A stretch of 64,000 bases of DNA. Source: Biscogniauxia marginata. Taxonomy: Eukaryota; Ascomycota; Sordariomycetes; Xylariales; Xylariaceae. The notes under the pieces are model-generated. The model was given only the letters and a program-made list of their open reading frames with translations, made no database searches and had not been told where the DNA came from. The translations under genes and the position numbers were made by a program. The DNA lies in contig MU404147.1 in assembly GCA_022695795.1 (NCBI GenBank), positions 1 through 64,000 of the forward strand, given 5' to 3'. Position 1 is the first letter of the stretch. Each line of letters begins with the position of its first letter. Shown here piece by piece: positions 11,791-25,013 of the stretch.

Positions 11791-13542
11791 ACTATAGTAC
11801 GACTACTTATATTTAAAGTACGACTACTTATATTTAAAGTACGACTACTTATATTTAAAGTACGACTACTTATATTTAAAGTACGACTACTTATATTTAA
11901 AGTACGACTACTTATATTTAAAGTACTTTACGTTAAAATAAGCTAAGTAAAGATATAACGAAAGCGAATTACTATATAAGTATAATACTTATAAACTAGA
12001 ATACAACTTAAAAATTAAGTTAAATTATAATAAACTACATTAAAACCATTATAATAACGATAAATACGAAATACACTAAAAAATAAATAAATATAATAAT
12101 TTAAATTAGAAGTTTTATATAAATAATAACTACGATGTTTATTAAAACTTAAATAATACTGATTAGCTTAATAAATTATTAAGCAAAAAACTTAAAACAA
12201 AGCTAAAAATAGTAAAAAAACCAGAAAAGAAACATATATCACTACATTAAAGCTTTAAGAATAAAGCTAGTTATTATCCCTAAAAACTAGAAAGTAATAA
12301 CACGGAAAAAAACAAATATATTTATAATAACATTTCATAATAGCTATAATATTTTAAAGCATATTATCTTTATTTAAATTCCGAAAAAAACAATAAAATA
12401 ATTATTAAGAGTTATATATATTACACCTTAATATTATGCGATATATATAATTTACTCGAAACGGGTTTCGAAAAAAACGAAATTAAAAAAGAATTATATT
12501 TTTCATATTAGCTCGAAAAACGAGCTAAGTACGACACTGGTTTATTTAGTTCCGTAAAAAAGCACTTAATAAAACAACAAGTAAACATACGTATAATTAA
12601 ATTAAACTATAAATAAATCGTTAAAACATATTTTAAAAAAGAGAAAGAATTTCTAGAAATATATATAAACCTATAAAAAGACGTTAAGTTACTCTTAATA
12701 AATAAAACCAAGAATTATACCTTTTATTCGAAAATAATCCAGAACTTTAAAAGGTTTCGAATCAATAAAAAAATAAATTTAAGTTATAAAAAAGCCCTTA
12801 AAAAAGAATTAAAATTTTAATATATAAGGTTTTATATAAAAAATAAACTTTTTACCCCTTATTACTTAAAAGGTAGTTAAAAAAACTATTTAAATAATAA
12901 TTATTAAAAACACGCTTTTATAAAAGCCCAAAAATAGAAAGATATTAAAGTTATAATAACTTAAAGAAACCCAAAAAAGAAAAGATATGAAAAACCAAAA
13001 AACGGTAAAGGCTCTCGCTAATAAGGCAGTGAAAAGCTATAAATAACAAGTCCTTATACGAAATTTAATTAAAACTCGATAATATCATTATAACTAAAGT
13101 TAAGTATAATAAAAAGAAATATAAAGCCCTTATAAACTTAAAAACAAATAAAAACTACATTTTAATTAAAATAACTTAAAAAAACAACATATTATAAGTA
13201 TATAAACAAAGTTTATACTAATTACGGAACTTTAAAAAATATATATTTAGTTATAAAAATAATAAAGTATTAAGAGAAATAATCCCTCTTTTAATAACCA
13301 TTTAAAAACATCCCGAATAAATCATTTTTAATATTATATATATATTAAGTCACGACATAATCTTAAAAATAAATTAGCTTAAAAGAAGTAATTTATAAAT
13401 AAATTTTAAGATAAACACGTTTCATTAAAATTAAAATTAAAAGGAGTTAATTATTACAAGTTATAAAATAAGTATTATAAATAATACTAAAAAAACGAAT
13501 ATAAAAACGAAACATATCGCTTATATAATTTAAGTAACTAAG
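11791..13542 (+). mobile_element. Ty3/gypsy element B, left part (gag-protease)
   Basis: Plus-strand gag and protease-region sequence, heavily mutated, homologous to the reverse complement of 4600-6200 in element 1. It ends at ctaag (13,538-13,542), where a minus-strand element is inserted, and resumes at 21,027 with the same ctaag and colinear sequence. Its 5' LTR lies in or beyond the assembly gap. Confidence 0.85.
11797..11922. repeat. 21-bp tandem repeat, six copies
   Basis: Six exact copies of a 21-base unit (gtacgactacttatatttaa plus one a) start at 11,797 and abut the assembly gap, so the array may be longer. It lies in the gag part of element B. The unit equals seven codons, so it would have been an in-frame expansion. 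It is unrelated in sequence to the 21-base repeat at 1-105. Confidence 0.93.
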
Positions 13543-13968
13543 TGTGACGAACCTCCTTGTGTATTCTTAGTCAACTGACTTCACAGGTGAGTACGTACTA
13601 GGTTTTCTTGATTTGAAGGTAATAGTGGGTTAAGATTAATTCAATTAATTCACAATGTTATGTTCGTTAAAAAGGTTTTAAGGTATTCTTACTATAGTAT
13701 TAAAAAGTGACTATAGTCTTAGATTAATAGCTAAAGAATTAAAAAAATAAATAACTAGATAAACAAGAAGATTTTAACTTATTTATATAAATGTCCTTTA
13801 AGATTATATTTAGCGTTCCTCCTAGTTTTTCGTATTATTTATTAATCTCGATAAATAATATATATGTTTTTTTTAATTATTTTTTATAATAATAAATAAT
13901 TAAAATAAAAGTTACGTAATTAACACGTAATAACGCCTAAAAATAAAATTATTTTTTAATTCGTAATA
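13543..13968 (-). repeat. 3' LTR of element 2
   Basis: The 426 bases begin TGTGACGAACC and end TAATA, the mutated form of TAACA, on the plus strand. It pairs with 20,599-21,026 and is more RIP-mutated than that copy. The R/U5 half matches all other LTRs in the window; the U3 half is specific to this subfamily. Confidence 0.9.
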
Positions 13969-14028
13969 TTATTTCCTGTTTTTATTATTTTTATCTTAAA
14001 AATTAACTTTACTTCTTTTTCTATTATT

Positions 14029-14694
14029 ATGTTTAATTATAGTGTTTAAAAGAATTCTTTTTTACCGGGAAAAAAGAAATCGTTTATAAATTACCGAAAA
14101 GATAACATTATAGCTATTTCTCTATTTAGTTTTAAAATTATGCCTTACGATCGTTGTACTAAAAAGGGATTAATGTGTAAAATGGTAGAGAGCTGTTCTC
14201 GATATAAGGAATATTTAGAGGTTAATAATCGCAACTACGGAGATAACAAAATATCTCTTTTATTTATACAAAATATTTCGCGTGAAAAAAAACGTTTAAA
14301 CAAGGAAGAACTAATAACAAAGGGGCTTTTATTAAAGTTTTAATAAAAACATTAAAATAAGTTAAAACGTTAATAAAAAGAAATATAAATGGCTATTTCT
14401 TATTTAATTCGTTTATAAAAATAATAAAACTTCTTTAAAAAATGTAAAGTAAAAATAATTCGTCGTAATTATTAAAGTTTAAAAAAGTTAAAAAAATAAA
14501 AACGTATTATAACTAAATAGTAGCGTTTCCTTAAAAAACAGTAAAACACGGAGGAATCGTTACGTTAACTTGTATTTAGGTAAGGCGTGCTTGCTTCGAA
14601 GGTTTTCCCCTCTTTTAACTAGTTTTAACTGGATCACGACCCGGGTCCTTAAATCCCCTTAAGCGGTTTAAGTTTTAGCGGTAAAAGTTTTTAA
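14029..14694 (+). pseudogene. Antisense Cys-rich/coiled-coil ORF relic of element 2
   Basis: The frame starts with an ATG 61 bases inside the 3' LTR, on the strand opposite pol, and can be followed without a frameshift for 221 codons up to the chromodomain on the other strand. A central stretch of 67 codons from 14,140 is fully open. It reads CTKKGLMCKMVESCSR and has Tyr where the pattern predicts two further Cys (TAT for TGT). A Lys/Leu/Gln-compatible stretch follows, then an acidic-to-basic tail. All stops are TAA or TAG, although absence of TGA is expected in RIPped DNA. It is similar in layout and motif to the relics at 984 and 58,862. Confidence 0.6.
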
Positions 14695-17600
14695 GTTTAT
14701 TTATTAAATTTTTTAAATGTTTAAGTAGTTTTTAAGTGTTTTCCTTAAGTAAATAACCTTTTTATTTAACAAAATATTATAATTAATTTCCGATTTATTT
14801 TAAATTTAATATTTTTTTTATTTCGTACTTATTAGGATTTTTTTTAAATTTTAATTGGTTTTTTAGTATAACGTTATTTAGTGCTAGTTTTAAAAGCGAA
14901 ATATAAAATATAAGATATATTTTGAATCTTTTTAGTAGTACTAGTTTATAATTAACTTTTAAAATAACCTTTTTAATTTTATATAGTTTTAATTTCTTAA
15001 ATTTAAGTTTTTTATTAAGTCGCTTTATTTTAATTTAAGGTGTTTTTAATATTACGTTTTGTCGTTAGCGGAGTAAGTAAATTATGTTTCTTTTTTTATT
15101 ATAATATTTTATCATTTTATTTTAAATAAATTATAATTCTTTTTATAGCCGTTATTATACTACTTAGACTTTTTTGGATAATACTTTTGTTTTTAGGGTT
15201 TTCATTTCGACTTTTGGTGTTTTCGTGAGTTTAATTGATTATTTTTAGATTTCCGCTTTCTCCCCGTATATTGCCTTGTGTAGTGACATTTTTATGTCTT
15301 TATTAACTGAAGTGTTATATGTTATTTGAGTTATTAGTAGTAATTTTACTTAGTTATTTATTTTTTAGTTAATATAATTTCGTAAATATTATTTTATTAT
15401 TTAGTTTAATCTTTTTATTTATTTGTCGATTTAGGAATAATACATTATAAATAATTTTTATTTAATTTTTATTCGTTTTATTAAGTTAATCCAAAATTTT
15501 AACGTAAATAACTTGTTTTTATTTAAAATAACGCGTTTTAATAACTCATATTTATTAACGTACTTTCTTAAGAAACTGAAAATTAATTGTTTTACTATGC
15601 TCGATTCGTTAAATAATAAAAAGTAGGCGTATTTCGTGAATTTATTAACAATTACTTATATATTATTATAAAGTATTTTTATAGTAAGATTTTTTAACTT
15701 TAAGAGTTTTATTACGAAATCTCATGTAATTATATACCACGCTTTATTAAGTATTTAAATTAATTATAATAATTTATATGGTTTATATTATAATGTTTTA
15801 ACCTTATTATAAATGTTATAATTCTTTATAATTCTTTTAATTATTTATTATATTTCTAGAAAGTCGAATTTTTCTTAAAGTCGTTTTATTGTTTTAAAAA
15901 TCCCTTAGTAGCTATATAGAGGATATTTGTGAAATTCTTTAACGAATTTGTTTTATACTCGTTTTAGTACGTATATTTTTTCCTTATACGAGAGAAGTTT
16001 ATCGCTAGATCCTTATTAAAACTATAATTATTTTTCCCTTTAATTGTAATTTTCCTTAAAACGTTATTTCTAGTTTTTTATATTAATTTGTATATAAATT
16101 AATATAACTAATTCGTTATTTTGTTATTTAAACATCTAAATATCTCTTTTATTGATTTTTAATTTATAATCTCTTTTTTTACTAAGAAAATCTATTTAGA
16201 TATTTTCCTTTTCCTTAATATACTAAATTTTAAAATTAAAATTAAATAAGAAAATCATTTAACGCTTGTGTCTTTAATTAAGCGTTTATATTGTTATAAA
16301 TTGTGTAAGGTTTTTATGGTTTAAATAAATATTAATAGGTTTTTTAGTTTTGCTAAGCTATGGTTCTTATTCTTTTAATGCTTTAATAACTATTAATAGT
16401 TCCTTGTTATAAATTTAATAGTTTAGTTTAACACTATATAATGCTTTGAATAGGTATATAACTAGATATTATTTCTTATTGTTTTTTAATTGCTTTAAAA
16501 CTGTTTTAATAGCGAATTTTAAGGCGTTTATCCTTAGTTGTTTCTTTTTATTTTCGTTTAAAAGTTTATATATAACCTTATTAGTTATAACTTTTTTTAG
16601 TTATTAAAAAGCTTACCTAGCTTTTTTAGTGAAATAAAAAGCCTTTCTTGTTTTCGTTAAGGTAGTTAGTTTTATTAATGGTTTAGCGATACGCCTGAAA
16701 TCTTTAATAAGTTATTTAATATAATTAATAAAACCAAAAAATATATGTATATTTATAATACTCTTAGGTTTTAACTAATTTTTAACTATTATTATTTTTC
16801 CTTTTTAAATGCGGATTTCTCCTAGATTTATTATAAACCTTAAATAGTTTAGTTTTTTAACATGCTATTTATTTTTAGTCGAATAAACAAGTAGATTTAC
16901 CTTTTCCAAGGCTTTTAACATTTGCTTTATATATTCTTTATATTCTTTCTCGTTTTTTAAGTAAATAAATACAAATTTATCTAGAAACTTATAAAAAACT
17001 ATTATAATTATATATTAAAATATAGCGGGTGCGTTAATAAGTTTAAATGGCATAACTTTATACTTATAATGTTTATATATTATTCGGAAAACTATATATT
17101 ATTTATATTTCTTAGTTATTTTGATTATATAATAGCCATCGCGAAGATCTAGTGCTATAAAGATTTAAGCTTTATTAATTTATTTTCTTATAAGTTTTAT
17201 TAGTAGTAATAAATATCCGTTTTTCTTGGTTATTTCATTAAAGTATTAATAGTTAATTACTTGTCGCTATATTAAGTTTTTTTCTTTATTAACATGTTAC
17301 TTCTCGTTTTTATTAACTTTAAATATTATAATTACTAAATATCTTAATAAGGATTCTAATTCTTGAATATATCTTTTATTTAAATTCTCTTAAATTCCTT
17401 TTTATAATGCTTTTTATTTTTCTTGATTTATAAGATATATTAGGAATAATTTTAGCTATTTTCCTTTTTTAAAGTGGATTTAATAATTCCATTAATTATA
17501 TTTTAGTAATTCTTTTTTTATTTTATCTCGAAATAATTTATAAAAACGGAGGTATTTGTATAATACTCTTTTCGTTAAATTTTTAAGCTTAATTACTTAA

Positions 17601-20598
17601 ATTATATAAGTAATATGTTTTGTTTTTATATCCGTTTCTTTAAAGTTACTTACGGTACTTATTTTATAACTTATAATAATTAACTCCTCTTATTTTTAAT
17701 TTTAATAAAGCGTGTTTATCTTGAAATTTATTTGTGAATTACTTTTTTTAAGCTAATTCATTCCTAGTATTATATCGTGATTTAATATATATATAATATT
17801 AAAAATGACTTGTTTGGGGTGTTTTTAAATGATTATTAAGAGAGGTATTATCTCTCTTAATACTTTACTATTTTCGTAATTAAATATGTATTCTTCGAAG
17901 TTTTATAATTAATATGGATTTTGTTTATATATTTATAATATCTTGTTTTTTTAAGCTATCTTAGTTAAGATATAGCTTTTATTTATTCTTAAGTTTATAA
18001 AGGCTTTATATTCCCTTTTATTATATTTAATTCTGGTTTTAATAGTATTATTAAGTCCTAATTAGACTTTATATAAGGACTTATTATTTATAGCTTCTCG
18101 CTGCTTTATTAGCGAGAGCCTTTACCGTTTTTTGGTTTTTTATGTCCCTTTTTTTTGGTTTTCTTTTAGTTATTATAGCCTAGATGTCCTTTTATTCTTA
18201 AGCTTTTATAAAAGCGTGTTTCTAGTAATTATTACTTAAATAGTTTCTCTAATTACTTTTTACGTAATAAAGGGTAAAAAGTCTATTTTTTATATAAAAC
18301 TTTGTATATTAAAACTTTAATTCTTTTTTGAGAGCCTTTTTATAACTTAAGTTTGTTTTATTAACTCGGAATTTTTTAAAGTTCTAAATTATTTTTAAAT
18401 AAAAGGAATAATTCTTAAGTTTATTTATTAAAGGTATCTTAATATCTCTTTTTAGGTTTATATTAATTTTTAGAAACTTTCCTTTTTTTTTAAGGTATAC
18501 TTTAATAATTCGTTTATAACCTCGTTTAATCGTACGTGTTTTTACTTATTACTTTATTAAGTGTTTTCTTATAAAGCTAAATAAACTAGTGTCGTATTTA
18601 GTTCGTTTTTTAAGCCATTATAAAAAATATAGTTCTTTCTATAATTCTTATAATTCTTCCTTAATCTCGTTTTCTTCGAAACCTATTCCAAGTAAGTTAT
18701 ATACGTCGCATAATACCGAGATATAACACATATAACCTTTAGTAATTACTTCGTTGCTTTTTTCGGAATCGAGATAAAGATAACATGCTTAAGAAAAATG
18801 TAGCTATTATGAGACGTTATTATAAATACATTTATTTTTTTTTCGTATTATTACTTTTTAATTCTTAAGGATAATAACTAGCTTTATTTTTAGAACTTTT
18901 ATATACTTAATAAGTGTCGTTAATATAAAAGCTTTAATATAACGATATATGTTCTTTTAAGCTTTAATAAATATTATAATTATTATTTATATAAAACCTC
19001 TAATTTAAGCTATTATATTAACTTCTTCCTTAGTAGGTTTCGTATTTATTATTATTATAATGGCTTTAATGTAAATCATTATAGTTTAACTCAATTCTTA
19101 AGTTATATCTTAGCTTATAATTATCGCATTTATATAGTAGTTCGCCTTCGTTATATCCTTATTTAGCTTGTTTTAATGTGAGATATTTTAAATATAAGTA
19201 GTTATTCTTTAAATAGTTCTTGCGGTTAATTTAATAAGATTTATAAATTCCCTTTATAAAGGCCTCCTCGATTTTCTTTACTTTAATAGTGCTAATAATA
19301 AATACTTAGTTTATTTTTTTATTATTTCCGAATTAAATCCTTATTTTGGTAGCTCTTTTCTCGAGTTAAGGAATCTTTTTTATTTTTAGTTTTTATTTCT
19401 TAAGACTTCGGTACTCGTTCTTATAATATCTTTTTTTTTTATAATTAAAACATTTAATAGTTGATTTATCTTGTTTTTTATTTCTTTTAAATAACGTTAA
19501 TTTTAATAAGGTTTAACTTAGTTTTAGTGCCTTTCCTGGTTTTAGCACCGCTTTTATAATTTCCTTTTTTTAGCTAATCGCCATTCCTTCGTTATACCGT
19601 CTTTTTCTTTTCAAGGTATCGTTCGAAGTTTTTGTTATTAATAGCAATTATCATTATAACGTAGTTATTAAACTTTCCTAGGTTTTTTTCTTTATATAGG
19701 TTTATTTTATATAACTTATTCTTTATATAGTTCTTTAATCTTTAATAAAACAAGTAATATAAGCTTTTAATAAGTAATTATAACTAGTTTATAAGTTTTT
19801 TAAACTTAATAGCGTAATTTAAAGCCTTTTTATTTTGTCGTAATTTATAAAGTCGAGCTTCGGCTTATTACTTAAGGATTAAATTACTAAACATAGACTT
19901 AAGTTGTTTTTTAAACTCTTTATAATTTTTAAAGACTTTTTTCGTGTCTTTTTAGGCGTTTAATCCGTTTTCTAGATAATTCTTTAACACTAGTTAAAAC
20001 CAAGTTAAAACGGTTTTAATGAGGAGCTAGAATATCATAAAAACCTTTTATTCCTTAATAGTAATCGTTTTATAATAAAACCGTAAATAAGTTTTAACTT
20101 AAATTAGAAATCCTTTTAAATTGCTTAACTCATTATATTTATTAAGTATAATAAGTTTAAAACCTTTTACATCGGGGGTTATTATATTATTTTCGTCGTT
20201 TAAGTTATTAAGGTCGCTATTATTTAAAAGTGGTTTCGGTTACTTGTTTTTAGGAGGTAAAGATTATCTTACTTATTTATTTTCTTTTTTAGGTGTTTTT
20301 TTCTCCTTTTTTTTCTTTTTCTTTAAATGATTCTTCGTGCTGAGCTTTTAAAGTGTCCTCTTATAACTCTTTTTTAGTTATAATTATAATAAACTCTTAT
20401 ATTAGTTCTTTTAAACCTTTTTATTATACCGTAAAAAGACTTAAAGCTTTTGTTTAAAAGCTTATTAATTATTATTCTTTTACTTATTTCTTTTCTTGTT
20501 ACCCTTTAGTTTTAAAAGGCATACTTATCCTAAAACTATTTAACTAAAAGTCCCTCTTTTTAAATCAATGTTAAGCACTAATTAAAGAGCTATTAAAA

Positions 20599-21026
20599 TG
20601 TAACGAACCTCTTTATGTGTTTCTAATTAATTAACTTCACAGGTAAATACATACTAGGTTTTCTTGATTTAAAAGTAATAATAAGTTAAGATTAATTTAA
20701 TTAATTTATAATGTTATATTTATTAAAAAGGTTTTAAGGTACTCTCACTATAATATTAAAAAGTAATTATAATCTTAGATTAATAGCTAAGGAACTAAAA
20801 AAATGAATAACTAAACAAATAAGGAGATTTTAACCTATTTATACAAATGTCCCTCAAGACTGTATCCAGCGCTCCTCCTAGTTCTCCGTATTATCTGTCA
20901 ATCCCGACAGATAATGTGTGTGTCTTCTCTTAATTATCTCTTCATAGCAACAAATAATTGAGATAAAGGTCACGTGACTAACACGTAACAACGCCCAAGA
21001 ACAAAACTATCTTTTGATTCATAACA
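20599..21026 (-). repeat. 5' LTR of element 2
   Basis: 428 bases from TGTAACGAACC to CATAACA, followed by the target duplication ctaag. Its right half (about 20,850-21,020) is nearly unmutated and shows GTCACGTGAC at 20,969-20,978. The contrast with the heavily mutated left half shows that RIP acted unevenly within one LTR. Confidence 0.9.
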
Positions 21027-24000
21027 CTAAGCTTAAAGATTTAACGAAAAAAGTATTACGTAAATACCTTCGTTTTTATAAATTATTTAGAAATAAAACA
21101 AAAAAAGAATTACTAAAACATAACTAATAAAATTACTAAATCCACTTTAAAGAAAGAAAATAACTAAAACTATTTTTAATATATCTTATAAATTAAAAAA
21201 AAATAAAAAGCACTATAAAAAGGAATTTAAAAGGATCTTAATAAGGGATATATTTGAGAATTAAAGTCCTCGTTAAAATACCTAATAATTATAATATTAA
21301 AGGTTAATAAAAACGAAAAGTAACATGTTAATAAAAAAAGAAATTTAATATAACGATAAATAATTAACTATTAACACTTTAATAAAATAATAATAAATAA
21401 TAAATACTTATTATTACTAATAAAACTTATAAAAAGACAAATTAACAAAGCTTAAATCTTTATAATATTAAACCTTCGCGATAATTATTATATAATTAAA
21501 ATAATTAAAGAACATAAATAATATACCGCTTTTAAAACAATATATAGATATTATAAGTATAAAGTTATGCTATTTAGACTTATTAACACACCCGTTACAT
21601 TTTAACATATAATTATAATAATTCTTTATAAGTTTTTAAATAAATTTATATTTGTTTATTTAAAAAGTAAGAAAGAACATATAAAACATATAAAACAAGT
21701 GTTAAAAGCCTTAAAAAAGCAAACCTACTTATTTATTTAACTAAAAGTAAATAATATATTAAAAAACTAAATTATTTAAGGTTTATAATAAGTTTAAAAG
21801 AAATCCATATTTAAAAAGGAAAAATAGCAATAATTAAGGATTAATTAAAACCTAAAAATGTTATAAACACACGCGTATTTCTTGGTTTTATTAATTATAT
21901 TAAATAACTTATTTAAGATTTCAGGCGAATCGTTAAACTATTAACAAAACTAACTACCTTAATAAAAACAAAAAACGCTTTTTATTTCATTAAAAAAACT
22001 AAATAGGCTTTTTAATAATTAAAAGAAGTTATAATTAATAAGGTTATATATAAACTTTTAAATAAAAACAAAAAGAAACGACTAAAAATAAACGCCTTAA
22101 ATTTCGCTATTAAAGTAGTCTTAAAGCAACTAAAAAACAATGAAAAATAATACCTAATCGCGTACTTATTTAAAGCACTACATAATATTAAACTAAACTA
22201 TTAAATTTATAACAAGGAACTATTAATAGTTATTAAAGTATTAAAAAAATAAGAACTATAACTTAGTAAAACTAAAGAACTTATTAATATCTATTTAAAT
22301 TATAAAAACTTTATACGATTTATAATAATATAAACGTTTAATTAAAAATATAAACGTTAAATAATTTTCTTATTTAATTTTAATTTTAAGATTTATCACA
22401 TTAAATATATATATATAAATAAATTTTCTTAATAGAAAAAAAGATTATAAGTTAAAAATTAATAAAAGAGATATCTAGATGTTTAAATAACAAAATAACG
22501 AATTAATTATATTAACTTACATATAAATTAATATAAAAAACTAGAAACAACGTTTTAAAGAAAATTACAATTAAAAAGAAAAATAATTACAATTTTAATA
22601 AGGATTTAATAACGAACTTCTCTCGTATAAAGAAAAGGTCTATATATTAAAACAAGTATAAAACGAATTCGTTAAAGAATTTTCAAAACGTTAAAACGAC
22701 TTTAAAAAGAATTCGACTTTCCAGAAATACGATAAACAATTAAAAGAATTATAAAGAGTTATAACGTTTATAATAAGGCTAAAACATCATAATATAAATC
22801 ATATAAATTATTATAATTAACTTAAATACTTAATAAAACGTGGTATATAATTATATAAAATTTCGTAATAAAACTTCTTAAGTTAAAATATTTTATTATA
22901 AAAGTACTTTATAACAATATATAAGTAATTATTAATAAACTTACGAAATAAGTATAAAAAATAATTAATTTTTAGTTTCTTAAAAAAGTACGTTAATAAA
23001 CACGGATTATTAAAACACATTATTTTAAATAAAAACAAGTTATTTACATTAAAGTTTTAAATTAGTTTAATAAAATAAATAGAAATTAAATAAAAATTAT
23101 TTATAACGTATTATTCTTAAATAAATAAATAAACAAAAAAACTAAACTAAATAATAAAATAATATCTATAAAGCTATATTAACTAGGAAATAAATAACTA
23201 AATAAAATTATTACTAGTAACTTAAATAGCATATAACACTTCGATTAATAAAAACATAAAAATATTACCACACAAAATAATATATAAATAAAAAGCAAAA
23301 ATCTAAAAATAACAAATTAAACTTATAAAAATACCGAGAGTTAAAATAAAAACCTTAAAAGTAGAGATATTATCCGAAAAAGTCTAAATAATACAACTAT
23401 AATTATAAAAAGAAATATAATTTATTTAAAATAAAATAACAAAATATTATAACAAAAAAAGAATTAAAAGACTAATTCTTAAAAAAAGAAATATAATTTA
23501 CTTATTCTATTAACGATAAAACGTATTAATAAAAACGCCTTAAATTAAAATAAAACGACTTAATAAAAAACTTAAAATTAAAAAAGTTATTTTAAAAATT
23601 AATTATAAACTCTCTTTTTTAAAAAGATTTAAAATACATTTTATATTTTATATTTTACTTTTAAAACTAACATTAAAAAACGCCTCGTTAAAACTTAAAA
23701 CGAAATTAAAAAAAACCAAATAAATATAAAATAAAAAGGATTTTAAACTTAAAAAAAGTTAATAATTAATTATAATATTTAATTAAATAAAAAGATTACT
23801 TATTAAAAAAAATCACGTAAAAATTACTTAAATATTTAAAAAACTTAATAACTAAGCTTAATAAGTTTTATAAGTTCTATCGACGAAACCCGGACTAGCT
23901 AAAAAGGCCTGGATTTCAGGATCTTAATCCAGGAAGAACAGGTCTAAAAAGGGGATAACCTCGAAAGCAACTCTAGCTTACTTGGCTAGAGATTATTGCT

Positions 24001-25013
24001 CGACTTAAAAACGTTCCTGCTCCTCTTCCAAATGTTCTTACTCCTCTAAATTATTTAAATTTTAAAAACTACGTTAAAGCATCTTTAAACCTTCTTTTTT
24101 AATAACTCTTTTTAGCGATAAAGCCGTTTCACACGAGTTATAATCTCGGTCATTTCTCGATTTACCCGAGCTATAATCTCGGCCATTTTTTAATAAAGTC
24201 GTTTTAAGGTTTTTTCGACTTAACATTTTTATAAAGATAATCGCTCTTTTTTATAATTCAAGTTTTAAAAAGAGCTAAAAAGAATTTTTACTTCATTATA
24301 TTAATAATAATAAAAAATATATTTATTACATTTCTTTAATACTTTAAACGACATTATATATTTTAAATTATAATTAAAACAATAAAAATAAAATATAATA
24401 TTAATATTAAAACCTATTTAGTTAATTTAATTAATAAGCTCTTTATACTTTTAATTTTAATTTTCACGACGACGTTTAATATTATAATTAATAAATATAA
24501 AAAAAATATAAAAAAAGAACTTATTTAATAGTTTTTAAGAATAAAGATTTTAAAAAGGGAGAAATAATATTACGAATTAACTAAAGTAAATAATTAAGTA
24601 ATAAAGGTATTATTTTTACTCTTTTTACGTCCGGCTCGAATATAAATCTTAAAGGAAAAAGCGACTTATTATTACGTAATATAAATAAATATAAAGAATA
24701 AATAAGTATAAATAAGACTTATTTAAAGGTATTTAACATATTAATTATAAGGAATAAAAAACAAAATAATAAATATAAAAAAATAAAATTTCTTATATAT
24801 TTAATTATTTATTCCAATTCTTTAACTATTAATTTAAGATTATAGTTATTCTTTAATATTATAATAAAAATACCTTGAAATCTCTTTAACGAACAAAGCA
24901 TTATAAAGCTTTTAAACTAATTTTAATTTATTATTACCTTTAAATCAAGAAAACCTAGTACGTATTTACTTATAAAGTTAATTAACTAGGAACACACAAG
25001 GAGGTTCATTATA
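21027..25013 (+). mobile_element. Ty3/gypsy element B, right part (pol to 3' LTR)
   Basis: This continues element B after the nested insertion: reverse transcriptase, RNase H, integrase and chromodomain (about 23,780-23,870) on the plus strand, all interrupted by stops. A 3' region follows, then a 3' LTR at 24,568-25,013. The 3' region (about 23,900-24,330) is less mutated; on the minus strand it reads a helical Glu/Arg/Leu-rich peptide that may be the coiled-coil part of the same antisense frame seen in sister elements, with a frameshift. Confidence 0.85.
24568..25013 (+). repeat. 3' LTR of element B
   Basis: 446 bases from TATTACGAATTAACT, a mutated form of the TGTTACGAACCAACT that starts the intact solo LTR at 48,193, to GGAGGTTCATTATA. 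It is strongly RIP-mutated. Its start resembles the 48,193 solo LTR more than elements 1 or 2, so element B may belong to that subfamily. Confidence 0.82.

Larger units (their letters stand above)
13543..21026 (-). mobile_element. Complete Ty3/gypsy chromovirus nested in element B (element 2)
   Basis: A 7.5-kb minus-strand element with LTRs at 13,543-13,968 and 20,599-21,026, flanked by an exact 5-bp target duplication ctaag (13,538-13,542 and 21,027-21,031). The split element B is colinear across it. The interior follows the same order as element 1: gag at the right, then protease, reverse transcriptase, RNase H, integrase, and a chromodomain at about 14,770-14,680. The chromodomain Trp codon is a stop. 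All reading frames are destroyed by RIP-type changes. The internal sequence and U3 differ from element 1, so it is a sister subfamily. Confidence 0.92.
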
